The position numbers were made by a program, and so were the translations under genes. This document shows, piece by piece, positions 26,204-34,621 of a stretch of DNA of 34,621 nucleotides. The DNA comes from Strigomonas culicis (taxonomy: Eukaryota; Euglenozoa; Kinetoplastea; Trypanosomatida; Trypanosomatidae): the NCBI GenBank assembly GCA_000482145.1, contig AUXH01000148.1:1-34621 (forward strand). Direction: 5' to 3'. Under the pieces are notes generated by a model. It did not search any database. It was not told where the DNA came from and worked only from the letters and a program-made list of their open reading frames with translations. The stretch's first letter is position 1. Each line of letters starts with the position of its first letter.

Positions 26204-29200
26204 ATGTCGTCACACAACGAGGAGGAAGATCTTGGTGATATGCTCTTCGGCGTCGACGAGGAGGAGCGGGCGGAACAGCAGGAGATCCAAATACGAGAGT
26301 GGCGCCGTGCGAACACCGCCAAGTTAGGGTACCGCGCTGCCTACCGTGCGGCGACGGAGAAAAAAGATTACGTCCCACCGGAGTTTCTCAGGAAGATTGT
26401 CAAGGACAACGGCGACTTGAATGGCAAGCGTCTGAAGTCCGAACGCAAGCTGTGCGTCGGCATGCTGCAGTACATGCCACTGGCGCTGTACAAGCTGCTG
26501 GAGGCGATGCCGATGCCATGGGAGGAGACACGCTACGTGGATGTGGTGTATCACGTTGGTGGCGTGCTCACCCTTGTGGACGACACCCCGACCGTGGTGG
26601 AGCCCTTGTACACGGCGCAGTGGGGAACAACATGGACAAAAATGCGCACACAGAAGGTAGAGCTGCTGCGCGAGGGCGGCGCCTTTCGCCGAGCGGTCCA
26701 CAAGGGCGATGAGAACGTGCCGCCCTTAGACTACGGGGACTACCTCATGGACCTCGAGCCGCCCCCGGCGCTGCAGGACGATATGGACGAGGACGAGGAC
26801 AATGCGGCCATCGCGGATTGGTTCTACGACCCCTTTCCGCGCCTGGTGTCCCCCAACCAAATCCGCGGCCCGCGTCGGCCGAATGGCTACTACTTCACGC
26901 TGGACGTGATTGATGCGCTCTACCGCCAGGCGTCTGTGATCCTCCCCAGCATTGAGGACCGCAGCTTCTTCTATTTGTGGGATCTCAACTCCTTCTACGC
27001 TGCCAAGGCCATGTACTTGTCGATCCCTCGTGGACCGAAGTTTCAGCCACCACCCGAGGTGTCACAAGCGCAAGTGGACGAGGACTGGACGGAGTTCAAC
27101 GATCTGCGTCGCGTCATCCATCGCGACGACCCCCGCAAGCCTCTCTTCAGCATGCTCACGGAGCGGCAGATCGCCTTTCCCTTCCTGTACAGCAACACCA
27201 TCGAGCACGTGACGACGGGGCCGTACCACCACCCGGCGAGCTCGCGCGTCGAGAACGAGGACCCGGAGCTGCCGTGCTTCACCTTCCACCCGTCGCTCAA
27301 CCCGATCAAGGCCGTCGAGCGCAAGTTTGCGGCGCAGAGCGAGACGGGCGACTCTGTCGTCTGCTCGGCGAGCGCGCGGCAGGCGCGCGCGCGCCTGGGC
27401 GACTTTGTGCCACCCGCCGACTTGGCACCGTTTCTCGGCGCGGCCCCGCTGGAGGACAAGGGCACCAAGGCCGCGCTCACCCTGCTCTTTGCGCCGAGCC
27501 CGTACAACACCTTCGAGGGCGGCATGAAGCGCCGCGTTGACATCCCCTTGACCGATCGGTGGCACTGCGACCCGCCGGACTTCATTCACGTGGAGGAGGG
27601 GGCCGACAAGTCCGAGATCCACCACAGCTACACGCAACTGCTGAAGCAGCACGTGAAGCGCAACCTCCACCGCGATGCGCACAAACGCGTGTTGGAGGAG
27701 CTGGCGGATAGCGACGAGGCGCCGAGACGCATCGACCGCTTAGCAAACATGCGCTACTTTGCCAAGACCAAGATGGACTGGCTCGAGGCCGCGCTGCAGG
27801 TGATGCGACAGGGCCACAACATGCTGGTGCAGCTGATCAACATGAAGGGCTTGCCCTTTGTCCACATCAACTACAACTTTGAGGCGAAGCCCACCCGCAC
27901 GCTGACGACAAAGGAGATCAAAAAGAGCCGCCTCGGCTCTACGTTCCACACGATCCGTGAGCTGCTGGGGTTTATCAAGCGCTTGGTCGACATGCACGTC
28001 ATGTATCGACTCGGCCGCACCGATGCGATGCAGTTAGCCGATGCGGTGCACTACTTGTTCAATCACGCAGGTACGCTCACCGGCATTTACCAGTACAAGC
28101 TGCGTGCGCTCCGCCAGGTCAAGATGACAAAGGATATCAAGCATGTGCTCTACAACAAATTCTATGTGGGGGGCGTGCCGGACGGGCCGGGGTGTGGCTT
28201 CTGGGCGCCGTCGTGGCGCGTGTGGGTCTTCTTCTTGCGCGGCATGACGCCCCTGCTGCAGCGCTACCTGGCCAACCTGACGGACCGCGTCCTGCGCGGG
28301 CGTGAGCAGAAGGGCAAGTTCGAGGGCAAGCGCATTACGCGGCAGCGCGCCGAGACGGACAAGGATGTCAACATCAAGGAGGCCTTCCGCCGCGAGCTGC
28401 GGGAGATGCTGCCGGAGAATGTGAAGGAGAGTGTCATCGTAACGATGGATCAGCACTTCAACGAGGCCTTCCGGCGCTGGCGCAAGGGCGCGACGTGGGC
28501 GATCCCGGGCCTAGCGAGGCCGCTGGAGGACTTGGTGAAGAAGTACGTGAAGCTGCGCGCGGAGGAGTACATACGTGTGACGCAGCTACAGCGGCAGCGC
28601 ATCGCGACGGGGGACACCGCGAACAAGCAGGCCTTCATGAAAAACTTGGGCCGCCTGACGCGCCTCAAGATTATGGACGAGCAGAAGCGGCAACAGCGCT
28701 ACCTGAGTGGCCAGGACCCCGACATCATCAGCGCGCAGGACGGACCGGAGATTTTGCGCATGATGGCCAACTGGCTGCGGGACCGTGGTTTTGAGCGCAT
28801 TGGCTTCCCGGAGGCTTCCAAGACGGTGGAGCTGTCGCTCCTGCAGCTCTCGCTGAACCGTCTGCGCGACCAGCACAACGTGGCAAACCGCCTGACGGCG
28901 GACCAGCGGGAGGAGCAGACCCGCATTGAGCAGGCGTTCAACGCACCGCACGAAGCCCTCTCCCGCATCATTGATGCCTTGGCACGGCAGCGCCGCTTCA
29001 AGGACGTGGACGTCGAGTACATGGACAATTTCTCGCACCTCTACCCCATCTACAGCGTCGGGCCGGCGGAGAAGATGGTGGACTCCTTTCTGGACCAGTA
29101 CCTGTGGTACAAGGCGATGAACCAGCAGCGCTTGTTCCCGAACTGGGTGAAGCCGTCCGACGTGGAGCCGGCACCGCAGCTCGTGCACAAGTTTTGCGAA

Positions 29201-32200
29201 GGCATCAACAACAGCCCGGACATCTGGGACGTCTCGCACGACGAGTCTGTCGTGCTGCTTCAGTCCAACTTGGAGGAGGTGTTCTACGAGAACGTAGACT
29301 GGAACTTCTTCCGCCCCTTTCTGGAACTCATCATGGACGAGGCGCTCGTCGACTACATTGTGAGCCGCCACAACATACGTCTCAAGTTCAAGGATATGGA
29401 GTACGACCATCACAAGGGGCTCATCCGCGGCTTCATGTTCTCCTCCTTCCTGGCGCAGTACTGGGGCCTGATCATGGACGTGTTGCTGCTGGGGACCCAG
29501 CGCAGCCAAGAGATCGCTGGTACATCGAAGAAGCCGAACCCGTTCATGAGCTTCATGCGCGACCCGTTTCTCGCCACGAGCCACCCGATCCGTGGCTACT
29601 GCCGCTACCGCAGCGAGATCTTTGTGCTCTTGAAGTACTCCAAGGCGGAGGCCGACGAGGTGCGACGCCGCTACCTGGAGGAGACCAATACGGATCCCGA
29701 GATGCGCGCGAAAAACGGATCCGTGTACGGCTTCAAAAACACCAAGCAGTGGCCGCGCGACGCCCGCATGCGGCTCTTCTTGTCGGATGTCAACTTGGCA
29801 CGCGCCGTCCTGTACGAGTTCAGGGGCCGTCTACCGCCGGCGCTGGGGGATCTGCAAGAGCAGAACTCCTTCGTGAGCGTCTACTCCAAGGACAACCCGA
29901 ACTTGCTCTTCGACATTGCGGGGTTCTCGCTGCGGCTTCTGCCCGTGGCGCGCACGGAGGACGAGGTGCTGGAGAGCGAGTCCATGTGGAGCCTGCGGAA
30001 CCACAGCACAAGGGACATCACCTGCAGGGCCTTCCTGCAGGTGTCCAAGGAGCACGTGGAGATCATACGGAATAAGGCGCGCCGCATGGTGATGATGGTG
30101 GGCAGCACCACCTTTCACAGCATCGCGGCCAAGTGGAATGCACTGCTCACCGAAATCGTCCCTTACTACCGCGAGGCGATTCTGGGCTCGGAGGAGGTGC
30201 AGATCGCCCTCGCACGCGCAGAGCACCGCATGCAGTCCCGCGTCATGATGACGCTGAATTCGCGCTCCAAGAGTCGGTTTCCGCCCGCCATGTTCTACGC
30301 GCCGTCCGACTTGGGCGGGCTCGGGATGCTCTCCGTCGGCCACTCACTCATCCCGGCGAAGGATACGGTGTACTCGCAGACCACCTCCACCGGCGTTCAG
30401 TTTTTCTACGCTGGCCTGCTGAACTCGGAGAACACGCCGATTCCGAACATTCTCCAGTACTACACCCCGTGGGAGACGGAGATCAAGGAGAGCGAGCGGG
30501 CGTGGTCCGAGTTCCGCGCGCGCGAGCGCGAGGCAAAGGCCACCGGCGGCCGGGTCTCACTGGACGACATCGAGGACATCATCGACAAGGGCATCCCCCG
30601 CATCCGGGTGCGCTTCTCGCGCCACGCGCCGCTGTTTCACTTCGACTCCGGCTTCCGGGCGCGGATGGAGTTTCAGCGCTATCAGTCCGGTAAGTACCTG
30701 AAGAACTGGTGGTTCCACATCGAGCACGACGGCAATATTTGCGGCGGGGTGCTGGAGAAGTACCGCGCGGACATGAACATCGCCCTCGGTGGCGTGGAGG
30801 CCATCCTGGAGCACAGTCTCTTCAAGGGCACAGGCTTTCCATCCTGGGAAGGGATTGAGTTCAGCACTTCTGGTGGTTTCGAGAACTCCTTCAAGGACGC
30901 GCGGTTGGCCAAGCAGCAGCGGCAGGGGCTTACGAAGGTTCCGAATCAGCGCTTTGCGCTGTGGTGGAGCCCCACGATTAATCGCTCGGACGTGCAGGCG
31001 GGCTTCGAGTCCAAGGTCGAAACCACTGGCGTCTTTATGTTTGGTAAGCTGGAAACCATTAAGAAGTCGCTGATTAAAATCTTTAGCGGCTCCACGTGGG
31101 AAAAGTGCCATGGCTCCATTACGAATGACGTCGCGAGCAAGCTGAAGCAGATGATGGTCGAGTTTGGCGCGTCTACCGTCACTCTGCAGCAGCAGCATCC
31201 CCAGAAGTCCTACACCTTCACGAGCTCCGCGGCGGATATCGTCATGGTGAGCGGCGCCCGCTGGCCCATCACGACAAAGCCGTCTGTCCTCTCTGACAGC
31301 AACGGTGATCAGTACGCCAACTTGACCACTGCCAAGTTTTGGATTGATGTGCAGCTTCGCTGGGGCAACTACGATAACCACAACATCGCCGAGTATGCCA
31401 AGAAGAAGTTCTTCGAGTACTCCAATGCGAAGATGTACCCCTTCCCGGCCGGTATCGTCATTGCCGTGGATCTCGCGTACAACTGCCACAGCGCCTTTGG
31501 CTATTGGATCCCAGGACTCAAGCCCTTCATGACGAAGCTCCTGAGTGAGATTATGAAGAACAACATCGCACTGACGAACCTACGCGACCGCATGAAAAAG
31601 GACCTGGGGCTGACGAGCTCCACGCCGACCGAAGCGAGCCTGTCCGATACGAATCTCGCCGAAATCTTTTCGCCGGAGATGCGCACCTGGATCGTCGACG
31701 ACAGCCACGCCTACGTGACAAGCGAGCAGCCGTCCCCGGACGGTGGCAAGAAGTTCAAGTCGGAAAACGGCGCTGTGCTGCTCTTCGAGCCACTGACCGG
31801 TGTCCTGCGCATGACGATTATGCACAAGAGCGTCTTCGCGGGGCAGAAGCGGCGCTCCAAGCTGGCGCGGGAGAAGGCGGCCGAGGAGATCGCCTCGTGG
31901 ATCCGCAGCATGCCGGAGGCGGAGCGGCCGGCGAAGATCATTGTCACGCGGTCGCGCTTCCGTCAGACGCTGCACAACATGCTGGTGGACTACCCCAACA
32001 TCATCATTGGCCACAGTGAGCTCAACTTGCCGCTTCCCATGATCCTGAGTCACAATCGCTTGGTGGATCTCCGCATCAGCGCGCTGGAGAGTAAGGGGTG
32101 GGAGTTCTGCATCTACGATGACTGGCTACAGACCCTGCAGTTCCAGCCCATGACGTGCTTCGACTTGCTGAACCTCATCCTGCGCGGCTACCACGTCAAC

Positions 32201-33415
32201 CTCCAGCACACGCGGCAGGTCCTCGAGCCCGACCTCACCGTGGAGCACCTGCCCTCGCACTTCTGGCCCAACTACACGTCCCGCCACGAGTGGGAAAAGG
32301 TGTCGACCCGCCTGCAGGAGATGATCATCGCCGACGCCGCGCGGCGCATGGGCGTCGGCCCGAAGGACTTCACGGAGAAGGAAAAGGTCGGTATTCTTCT
32401 CGGGAAAAAGCTCACGTCCATCGAGGTGCAGGAGGAGGAAATGAAGGATCTCGAGAACATGCGAAAGACCAAGCTGGCAGAGGCAAAGACTGTGGAGGTG
32501 GTGAATGCCTCCGGTGACATCACGAAGCGGAAGGTGCGCGCCGCCTTCGATTTTGGCAGTGACGCGATTGACAACAACTGGCGCCCGCGTTACCTAGCGG
32601 ATGCCGCCTTCTTGAACGAGCGCACCCCTATCACGGTGGATGTGGAGGTGGGGGTGACTGCGGCGAGCGACCAGCTCATTTTCCCGGAGAGCATGATCCA
32701 GCAACTCCTGGGCTCCTGCGATGTGAATGTGCAGTGCTGCGCGTATATGTTCGGCCACGCGCTGCCGGGCACGCCGCATATCAAAGAGGTGCTGTGCCTC
32801 ATGCTGCCCCCGCAAAGCGGCACGACGCGCGGTACGCGCACCGCCGCCCGCATCCCGCACGACGCGCCCATCCTGAGGGACAACAATCTCGTGCTCTTGG
32901 GCATCCTGCGTGTGAGCGGGGCAGAGCCGCTGGTGACGTCGCACGACCTGGCGATGCAGGGGCGACTCCTGGCCACCAACGAGGGGATTGAGACGGAGGG
33001 GCTCATCAGCGCCATCTTCTCCATCGCGGAGGACGGCGTGACGGTGCGCTGCTGCAGCACGACACGGGAGGGCATCGTGTGGGCGGAGACGCAGTACGAG
33101 ACGGTGCTCGCCCAGTCCGTGGACGAGGTGGACCCGTCCTTCTACGCCCCGTGCAGCGGGAAGCTGCTGCCGGAGGCGCAGGGCTTCTTCCTCGTGCCGA
33201 GCGAGCGGTCGTGGAACTACTTCTTTCGCCCCTACTGGAAGGAGACGAGCGACTTCCACGTGTGTGTGGATGTGCCCATGACGTTTTTCAGTGCGGCTCA
33301 TCGCCCGGAGCACTACCTGAACTTTGTCCGAATAACAGATCGAGAGGACGCGATTGATGCAGCAGATGAGGATGATCTGTTTGATAATGAGACAGGCAAC
33401 GCCAAGAACAAATGA
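26204..33415 (+). CDS. PRP8: Pre-mRNA splicing factor PRP8 (U5 snRNP)
   Basis: This 2,403-residue protein is PRP8, the core U5 snRNP protein that holds the spliceosomal active site. In trypanosomatids it serves trans-splicing of every mRNA. The match to human PRPF8 runs end to end: YVPPEFLRKIV and LLEAMPMPWEE early, LDYGDYLMDLEPP, WFYDPFPRL, GPKFQPP with DEDWTEFNDL, FVSVYSKDNPNLLF, GSTTFHSIAAKWN, GGLGMLSVGHSLIP, LGGVEAILEHSLFKGTGFPSWEG, RFALWWSPTINRSDV, and IVIAVDLAYNCHSAFG. The RNase H-like domain follows FEPLTGV (about 1861 on, with KIIVTRSRF), and the C-terminal JAB1/MPN-like domain occupies roughly 2165-2390. It lacks the Pro-rich N-terminal extension of opisthokont PRP8. Starting at ATG 26204 removes seven leader codons beginning with TTG. 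Confidence 0.98.
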   Translation: MSSHNEEEDLGDMLFGVDEEERAEQQEIQIREWRRANTAKLGYRAAYRAATEKKDYVPPEFLRKIVKDNGDLNGKRLKSERKLCVGMLQYMPLALYKLLEAMPMPWEETRYVDVVYHVGGVLTLVDDTPTVVEPLYTAQWGTTWTKMRTQKVELLREGGAFRRAVHKGDENVPPLDYGDYLMDLEPPPALQDDMDEDEDNAAIADWFYDPFPRLVSPNQIRGPRRPNGYYFTLDVIDALYRQASVILPSIEDRSFFYLWDLNSFYAAKAMYLSIPRGPKFQPPPEVSQAQVDEDWTEFNDLRRVIHRDDPRKPLFSMLTERQIAFPFLYSNTIEHVTTGPYHHPASSRVENEDPELPCFTFHPSLNPIKAVERKFAAQSETGDSVVCSASARQARARLGDFVPPADLAPFLGAAPLEDKGTKAALTLLFAPSPYNTFEGGMKRRVDIPLTDRWHCDPPDFIHVEEGADKSEIHHSYTQLLKQHVKRNLHRDAHKRVLEELADSDEAPRRIDRLANMRYFAKTKMDWLEAALQVMRQGHNMLVQLINMKGLPFVHINYNFEAKPTRTLTTKEIKKSRLGSTFHTIRELLGFIKRLVDMHVMYRLGRTDAMQLADAVHYLFNHAGTLTGIYQYKLRALRQVKMTKDIKHVLYNKFYVGGVPDGPGCGFWAPSWRVWVFFLRGMTPLLQRYLANLTDRVLRGREQKGKFEGKRITRQRAETDKDVNIKEAFRRELREMLPENVKESVIVTMDQHFNEAFRRWRKGATWAIPGLARPLEDLVKKYVKLRAEEYIRVTQLQRQRIATGDTANKQAFMKNLGRLTRLKIMDEQKRQQRYLSGQDPDIISAQDGPEILRMMANWLRDRGFERIGFPEASKTVELSLLQLSLNRLRDQHNVANRLTADQREEQTRIEQAFNAPHEALSRIIDALARQRRFKDVDVEYMDNFSHLYPIYSVGPAEKMVDSFLDQYLWYKAMNQQRLFPNWVKPSDVEPAPQLVHKFCEGINNSPDIWDVSHDESVVLLQSNLEEVFYENVDWNFFRPFLELIMDEALVDYIVSRHNIRLKFKDMEYDHHKGLIRGFMFSSFLAQYWGLIMDVLLLGTQRSQEIAGTSKKPNPFMSFMRDPFLATSHPIRGYCRYRSEIFVLLKYSKAEADEVRRRYLEETNTDPEMRAKNGSVYGFKNTKQWPRDARMRLFLSDVNLARAVLYEFRGRLPPALGDLQEQNSFVSVYSKDNPNLLFDIAGFSLRLLPVARTEDEVLESESMWSLRNHSTRDITCRAFLQVSKEHVEIIRNKARRMVMMVGSTTFHSIAAKWNALLTEIVPYYREAILGSEEVQIALARAEHRMQSRVMMTLNSRSKSRFPPAMFYAPSDLGGLGMLSVGHSLIPAKDTVYSQTTSTGVQFFYAGLLNSENTPIPNILQYYTPWETEIKESERAWSEFRAREREAKATGGRVSLDDIEDIIDKGIPRIRVRFSRHAPLFHFDSGFRARMEFQRYQSGKYLKNWWFHIEHDGNICGGVLEKYRADMNIALGGVEAILEHSLFKGTGFPSWEGIEFSTSGGFENSFKDARLAKQQRQGLTKVPNQRFALWWSPTINRSDVQAGFESKVETTGVFMFGKLETIKKSLIKIFSGSTWEKCHGSITNDVASKLKQMMVEFGASTVTLQQQHPQKSYTFTSSAADIVMVSGARWPITTKPSVLSDSNGDQYANLTTAKFWIDVQLRWGNYDNHNIAEYAKKKFFEYSNAKMYPFPAGIVIAVDLAYNCHSAFGYWIPGLKPFMTKLLSEIMKNNIALTNLRDRMKKDLGLTSSTPTEASLSDTNLAEIFSPEMRTWIVDDSHAYVTSEQPSPDGGKKFKSENGAVLLFEPLTGVLRMTIMHKSVFAGQKRRSKLAREKAAEEIASWIRSMPEAERPAKIIVTRSRFRQTLHNMLVDYPNIIIGHSELNLPLPMILSHNRLVDLRISALESKGWEFCIYDDWLQTLQFQPMTCFDLLNLILRGYHVNLQHTRQVLEPDLTVEHLPSHFWPNYTSRHEWEKVSTRLQEMIIADAARRMGVGPKDFTEKEKVGILLGKKLTSIEVQEEEMKDLENMRKTKLAEAKTVEVVNASGDITKRKVRAAFDFGSDAIDNNWRPRYLADAAFLNERTPITVDVEVGVTAASDQLIFPESMIQQLLGSCDVNVQCCAYMFGHALPGTPHIKEVLCLMLPPQSGTTRGTRTAARIPHDAPILRDNNLVLLGILRVSGAEPLVTSHDLAMQGRLLATNEGIETEGLISAIFSIAEDGVTVRCCSTTREGIVWAETQYETVLAQSVDEVDPSFYAPCSGKLLPEAQGFFLVPSERSWNYFFRPYWKETSDFHVCVDVPMTFFSAAHRPEHYLNFVRITDREDAIDAADEDDLFDNETGNAKNK

Positions 33416-34097
33416 AAAAAAAACAAGCTCTATAAAAAAAAAAGTAGAAATAACAATAATGAAGAGATACATAGATTAATGTGTGATACTACTAAGCGGA
33501 TACATCTAACTAGGACTCTGTGTTTGTAAATGTGTGCCCCCCCTTTTTTCCTTTCGCAACACTCTTTACAATTAGCAAGCATATTGTAAAAGAAAATAAA
33601 AGGATATGAGCAAATCCGTACCACTACTTGAAGCATCCCTGTTCCTATTTATTTCTCGTTCTCTTCTCTACTCCCATGTTCTCAAGCCTTTGTTTTTCCT
33701 TTTAACTTTCTTATACAGTTATCCGTGTTCTCCTCTCTTGGTAGGTCGGTCTGTTTTTTTTTTCCTCCCCCAGATCAAGTTTAGGCCCCTTTTTGTACTT
33801 TCGTTTTCCGTTGAATCTTTTTGTTTCTTTTCCCTTGACGCAACTATACCACTTCTCGACGTGAAAGTCAATAAAAGAAAAATTGCCGAATATATAATTA
33901 TACACCTATATATTTTTTTGTTTTTTTATCATTAGTTAGCGTATAGTTTTTTTTTCTTTTCTTCTGTTCTTCATTTTGTATTACACTCCAAGCTATTACA
34001 AAATCTCACGCGCAAAGAAAAAAAAATAAAACTGATCATTTGATAATTCAACAACAACAACAAAAACAATAATACAGAGCCCCTCTCTCTATAACAC
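33416..34097. other. Intergenic DNA between PRP8 and the PKA gene
   Basis: These 682 bp are T-rich on the plus strand with C/T tracts. An ATG-initiated 109-codon frame at 33606-33935 is rich in Phe, Leu and Ser and looks like translated UTR; I do not call it. A pyrimidine tract ending at AG 33991-33992 is the likely PKA acceptor. Confidence 0.6.
33946..33992 (+). promoter_or_regulatory. Predicted spliced-leader acceptor for the PKA gene
   Basis: A T/C-rich tract (TTTTTTTTTCTTTTCTTCTG and on) is followed by the AG of CCAAG at 33991-33992, implying a 5' UTR of about 105 nt before the ATG at 34098. Confidence 0.5.
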
Positions 34098-34621
34098 ATG
34101 AGCTCTAAGGAGGATGTCACTGTCGATAAGACAGAGAAGAAGCCGGCCAAGCCCGCGTTCAAGCCCGTAGAGTACACGTTCGAAAAGCCGGACACGGCGG
34201 AGTGGAAGCTGGAGGACCTGGAGCTGCGCGACACGCTAGGGACGGGCTCGTTCGGGCGCGTGCGCGTGGCGAAGCACCGCGACTCGGACCAGTACTACGC
34301 GGTGAAGTGCCTGAAGAAGCGCGAGATCATCAAGATGAAGCAGCAGCAGCACCTGATCCAGGAGAAGACGATTCTGATGGCGCTGTGCCACCCGTTCATT
34401 GTGAACATGATGTGCTCGTTCCAGGACGAGAAGAAGGTGTACTTTGTGCTGGAGTTCGTGATGGGCGGGGAGATGTTCACGCACCTGCGGTCGGCGGGTC
34501 GGTTCCCGAACGACGTGGCGAAGTTCTACCACGCGGAGCTTGTGCTTGCGTTCGAGTACCTGCACACACAGGACATCATCTACCGCGACCTGAAGCCGGA
34601 GAACCTGCTGCTGGACAACAA
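34098..34621 (+). CDS. PKAC: cAMP-dependent protein kinase catalytic subunit (PKA-C), 5' part only
   Basis: The ATG at 34098 opens 174 codons that run off the window. The product is a trypanosomatid PKA catalytic subunit. An N-terminal Lys-rich tail of about 37 residues precedes the kinase domain. Kinase elements are complete so far: glycine loop GTGSFGRV (47-54), the catalytic lysine in YYAVKCLKK, the alpha-C Glu in IQEKTIL, the hinge-region LEFVMGGEMF, RFPNDVAKFYHAELVLAFEYL, and the catalytic loop YRDLKPENLLLD. The DFG motif and C-tail lie beyond the end. It is the last gene of the right array in view. The trypanosome enzyme is known to be unresponsive to cAMP in some species; nothing here settles that. 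Codons are very GC-rich. Confidence 0.95.
   Translation, partial: MSSKEDVTVDKTEKKPAKPAFKPVEYTFEKPDTAEWKLEDLELRDTLGTGSFGRVRVAKHRDSDQYYAVKCLKKREIIKMKQQQHLIQEKTILMALCHPFIVNMMCSFQDEKKVYFVLEFVMGGEMFTHLRSAGRFPNDVAKFYHAELVLAFEYLHTQDIIYRDLKPENLLLDN

Noticed and set aside
30557..31489. 310-codon antisense frame opposite PRP8
   Set aside because: PRP8 is conserved throughout this stretch; the antisense frame is a by-product of its GC3-rich codons. The same applies to other long antisense frames in PRP8.
33606..33935. 109-codon ATG frame between PRP8 and PKA
   Set aside because: Hydrophobic, T-rich UTR-like translation with no similarity; could only be rescued by ribosome profiling or conservation.

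Overview
The window is nuclear DNA from a trypanosomatid (Kinetoplastea). All genes are intronless and packed head-to-tail in two long same-strand arrays. Intergenic DNA is rich in pyrimidine tracts (on the coding strand) ending in AG, as expected for spliced-leader trans-splicing. The proteins are kinetoplastid in character: a PRP8 without the usual N-terminal extension, a trypanosome-type PKA catalytic subunit and a greatly extended mitoribosomal uS17. The AT-rich, homopolymer-rich intergenic DNA argues against Leishmania itself. I cannot name the genus. From memory, RPL23, proteasome beta-2, CCT-eta and PKA-C genes also lie near each other on a Leishmania chromosome (35); that should be checked.

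Layout. From 1 to 15.8 kb every gene is on the minus strand. Left to right: RPL23, a 146-aa one-TM protein, a coiled-coil protein, a SET-domain protein, proteasome beta-2, mitoribosomal uS17m, CCT7, NDK7 (NME7-like), SOF1/DCAF13, a calmodulin-like protein, a 356-aa orphan and a DJ-1/PfpI protein. From 17.95 kb to the right end every gene is on the plus strand: an SMPD4-like membrane protein, a SHIPPO/PGPG-repeat protein, UNC-50, a 604-aa putative mitoribosomal protein, PRP8 (2,403 aa) and the first 174 codons of a PKA catalytic subunit cut by the window end.

Between the arrays, 15,793-17,951 is a divergent strand-switch region, where RNA polymerase II transcription of both polycistronic units is expected to start. 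It contains a roughly 400-bp island of very high GC (60-base rows of 75-92%) in otherwise AT-rich DNA. The island lies where the purine/pyrimidine skew of non-coding DNA flips, and it carries a canonical G-quadruplex motif. Genes closest to the switch are visibly AT-richer than the distal ones.

The genes are functionally mixed, as is normal for trypanosomatid polycistrons: translation and ribosome assembly, protein folding and turnover, mRNA splicing, flagellum/cytoskeleton, mitochondrion and signalling. The least ordinary item is the SMPD4 (neutral sphingomyelinase 3)-like protein, which appears to carry a Cys/His-rich, probably zinc-binding module inserted just before its C-terminal membrane anchor. 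No mobile elements, CRISPR arrays, tRNA or rRNA genes were recognised. Start codons were placed at ATG; several longer open frames begin only at TTG or GTG in the upstream pyrimidine-rich DNA.
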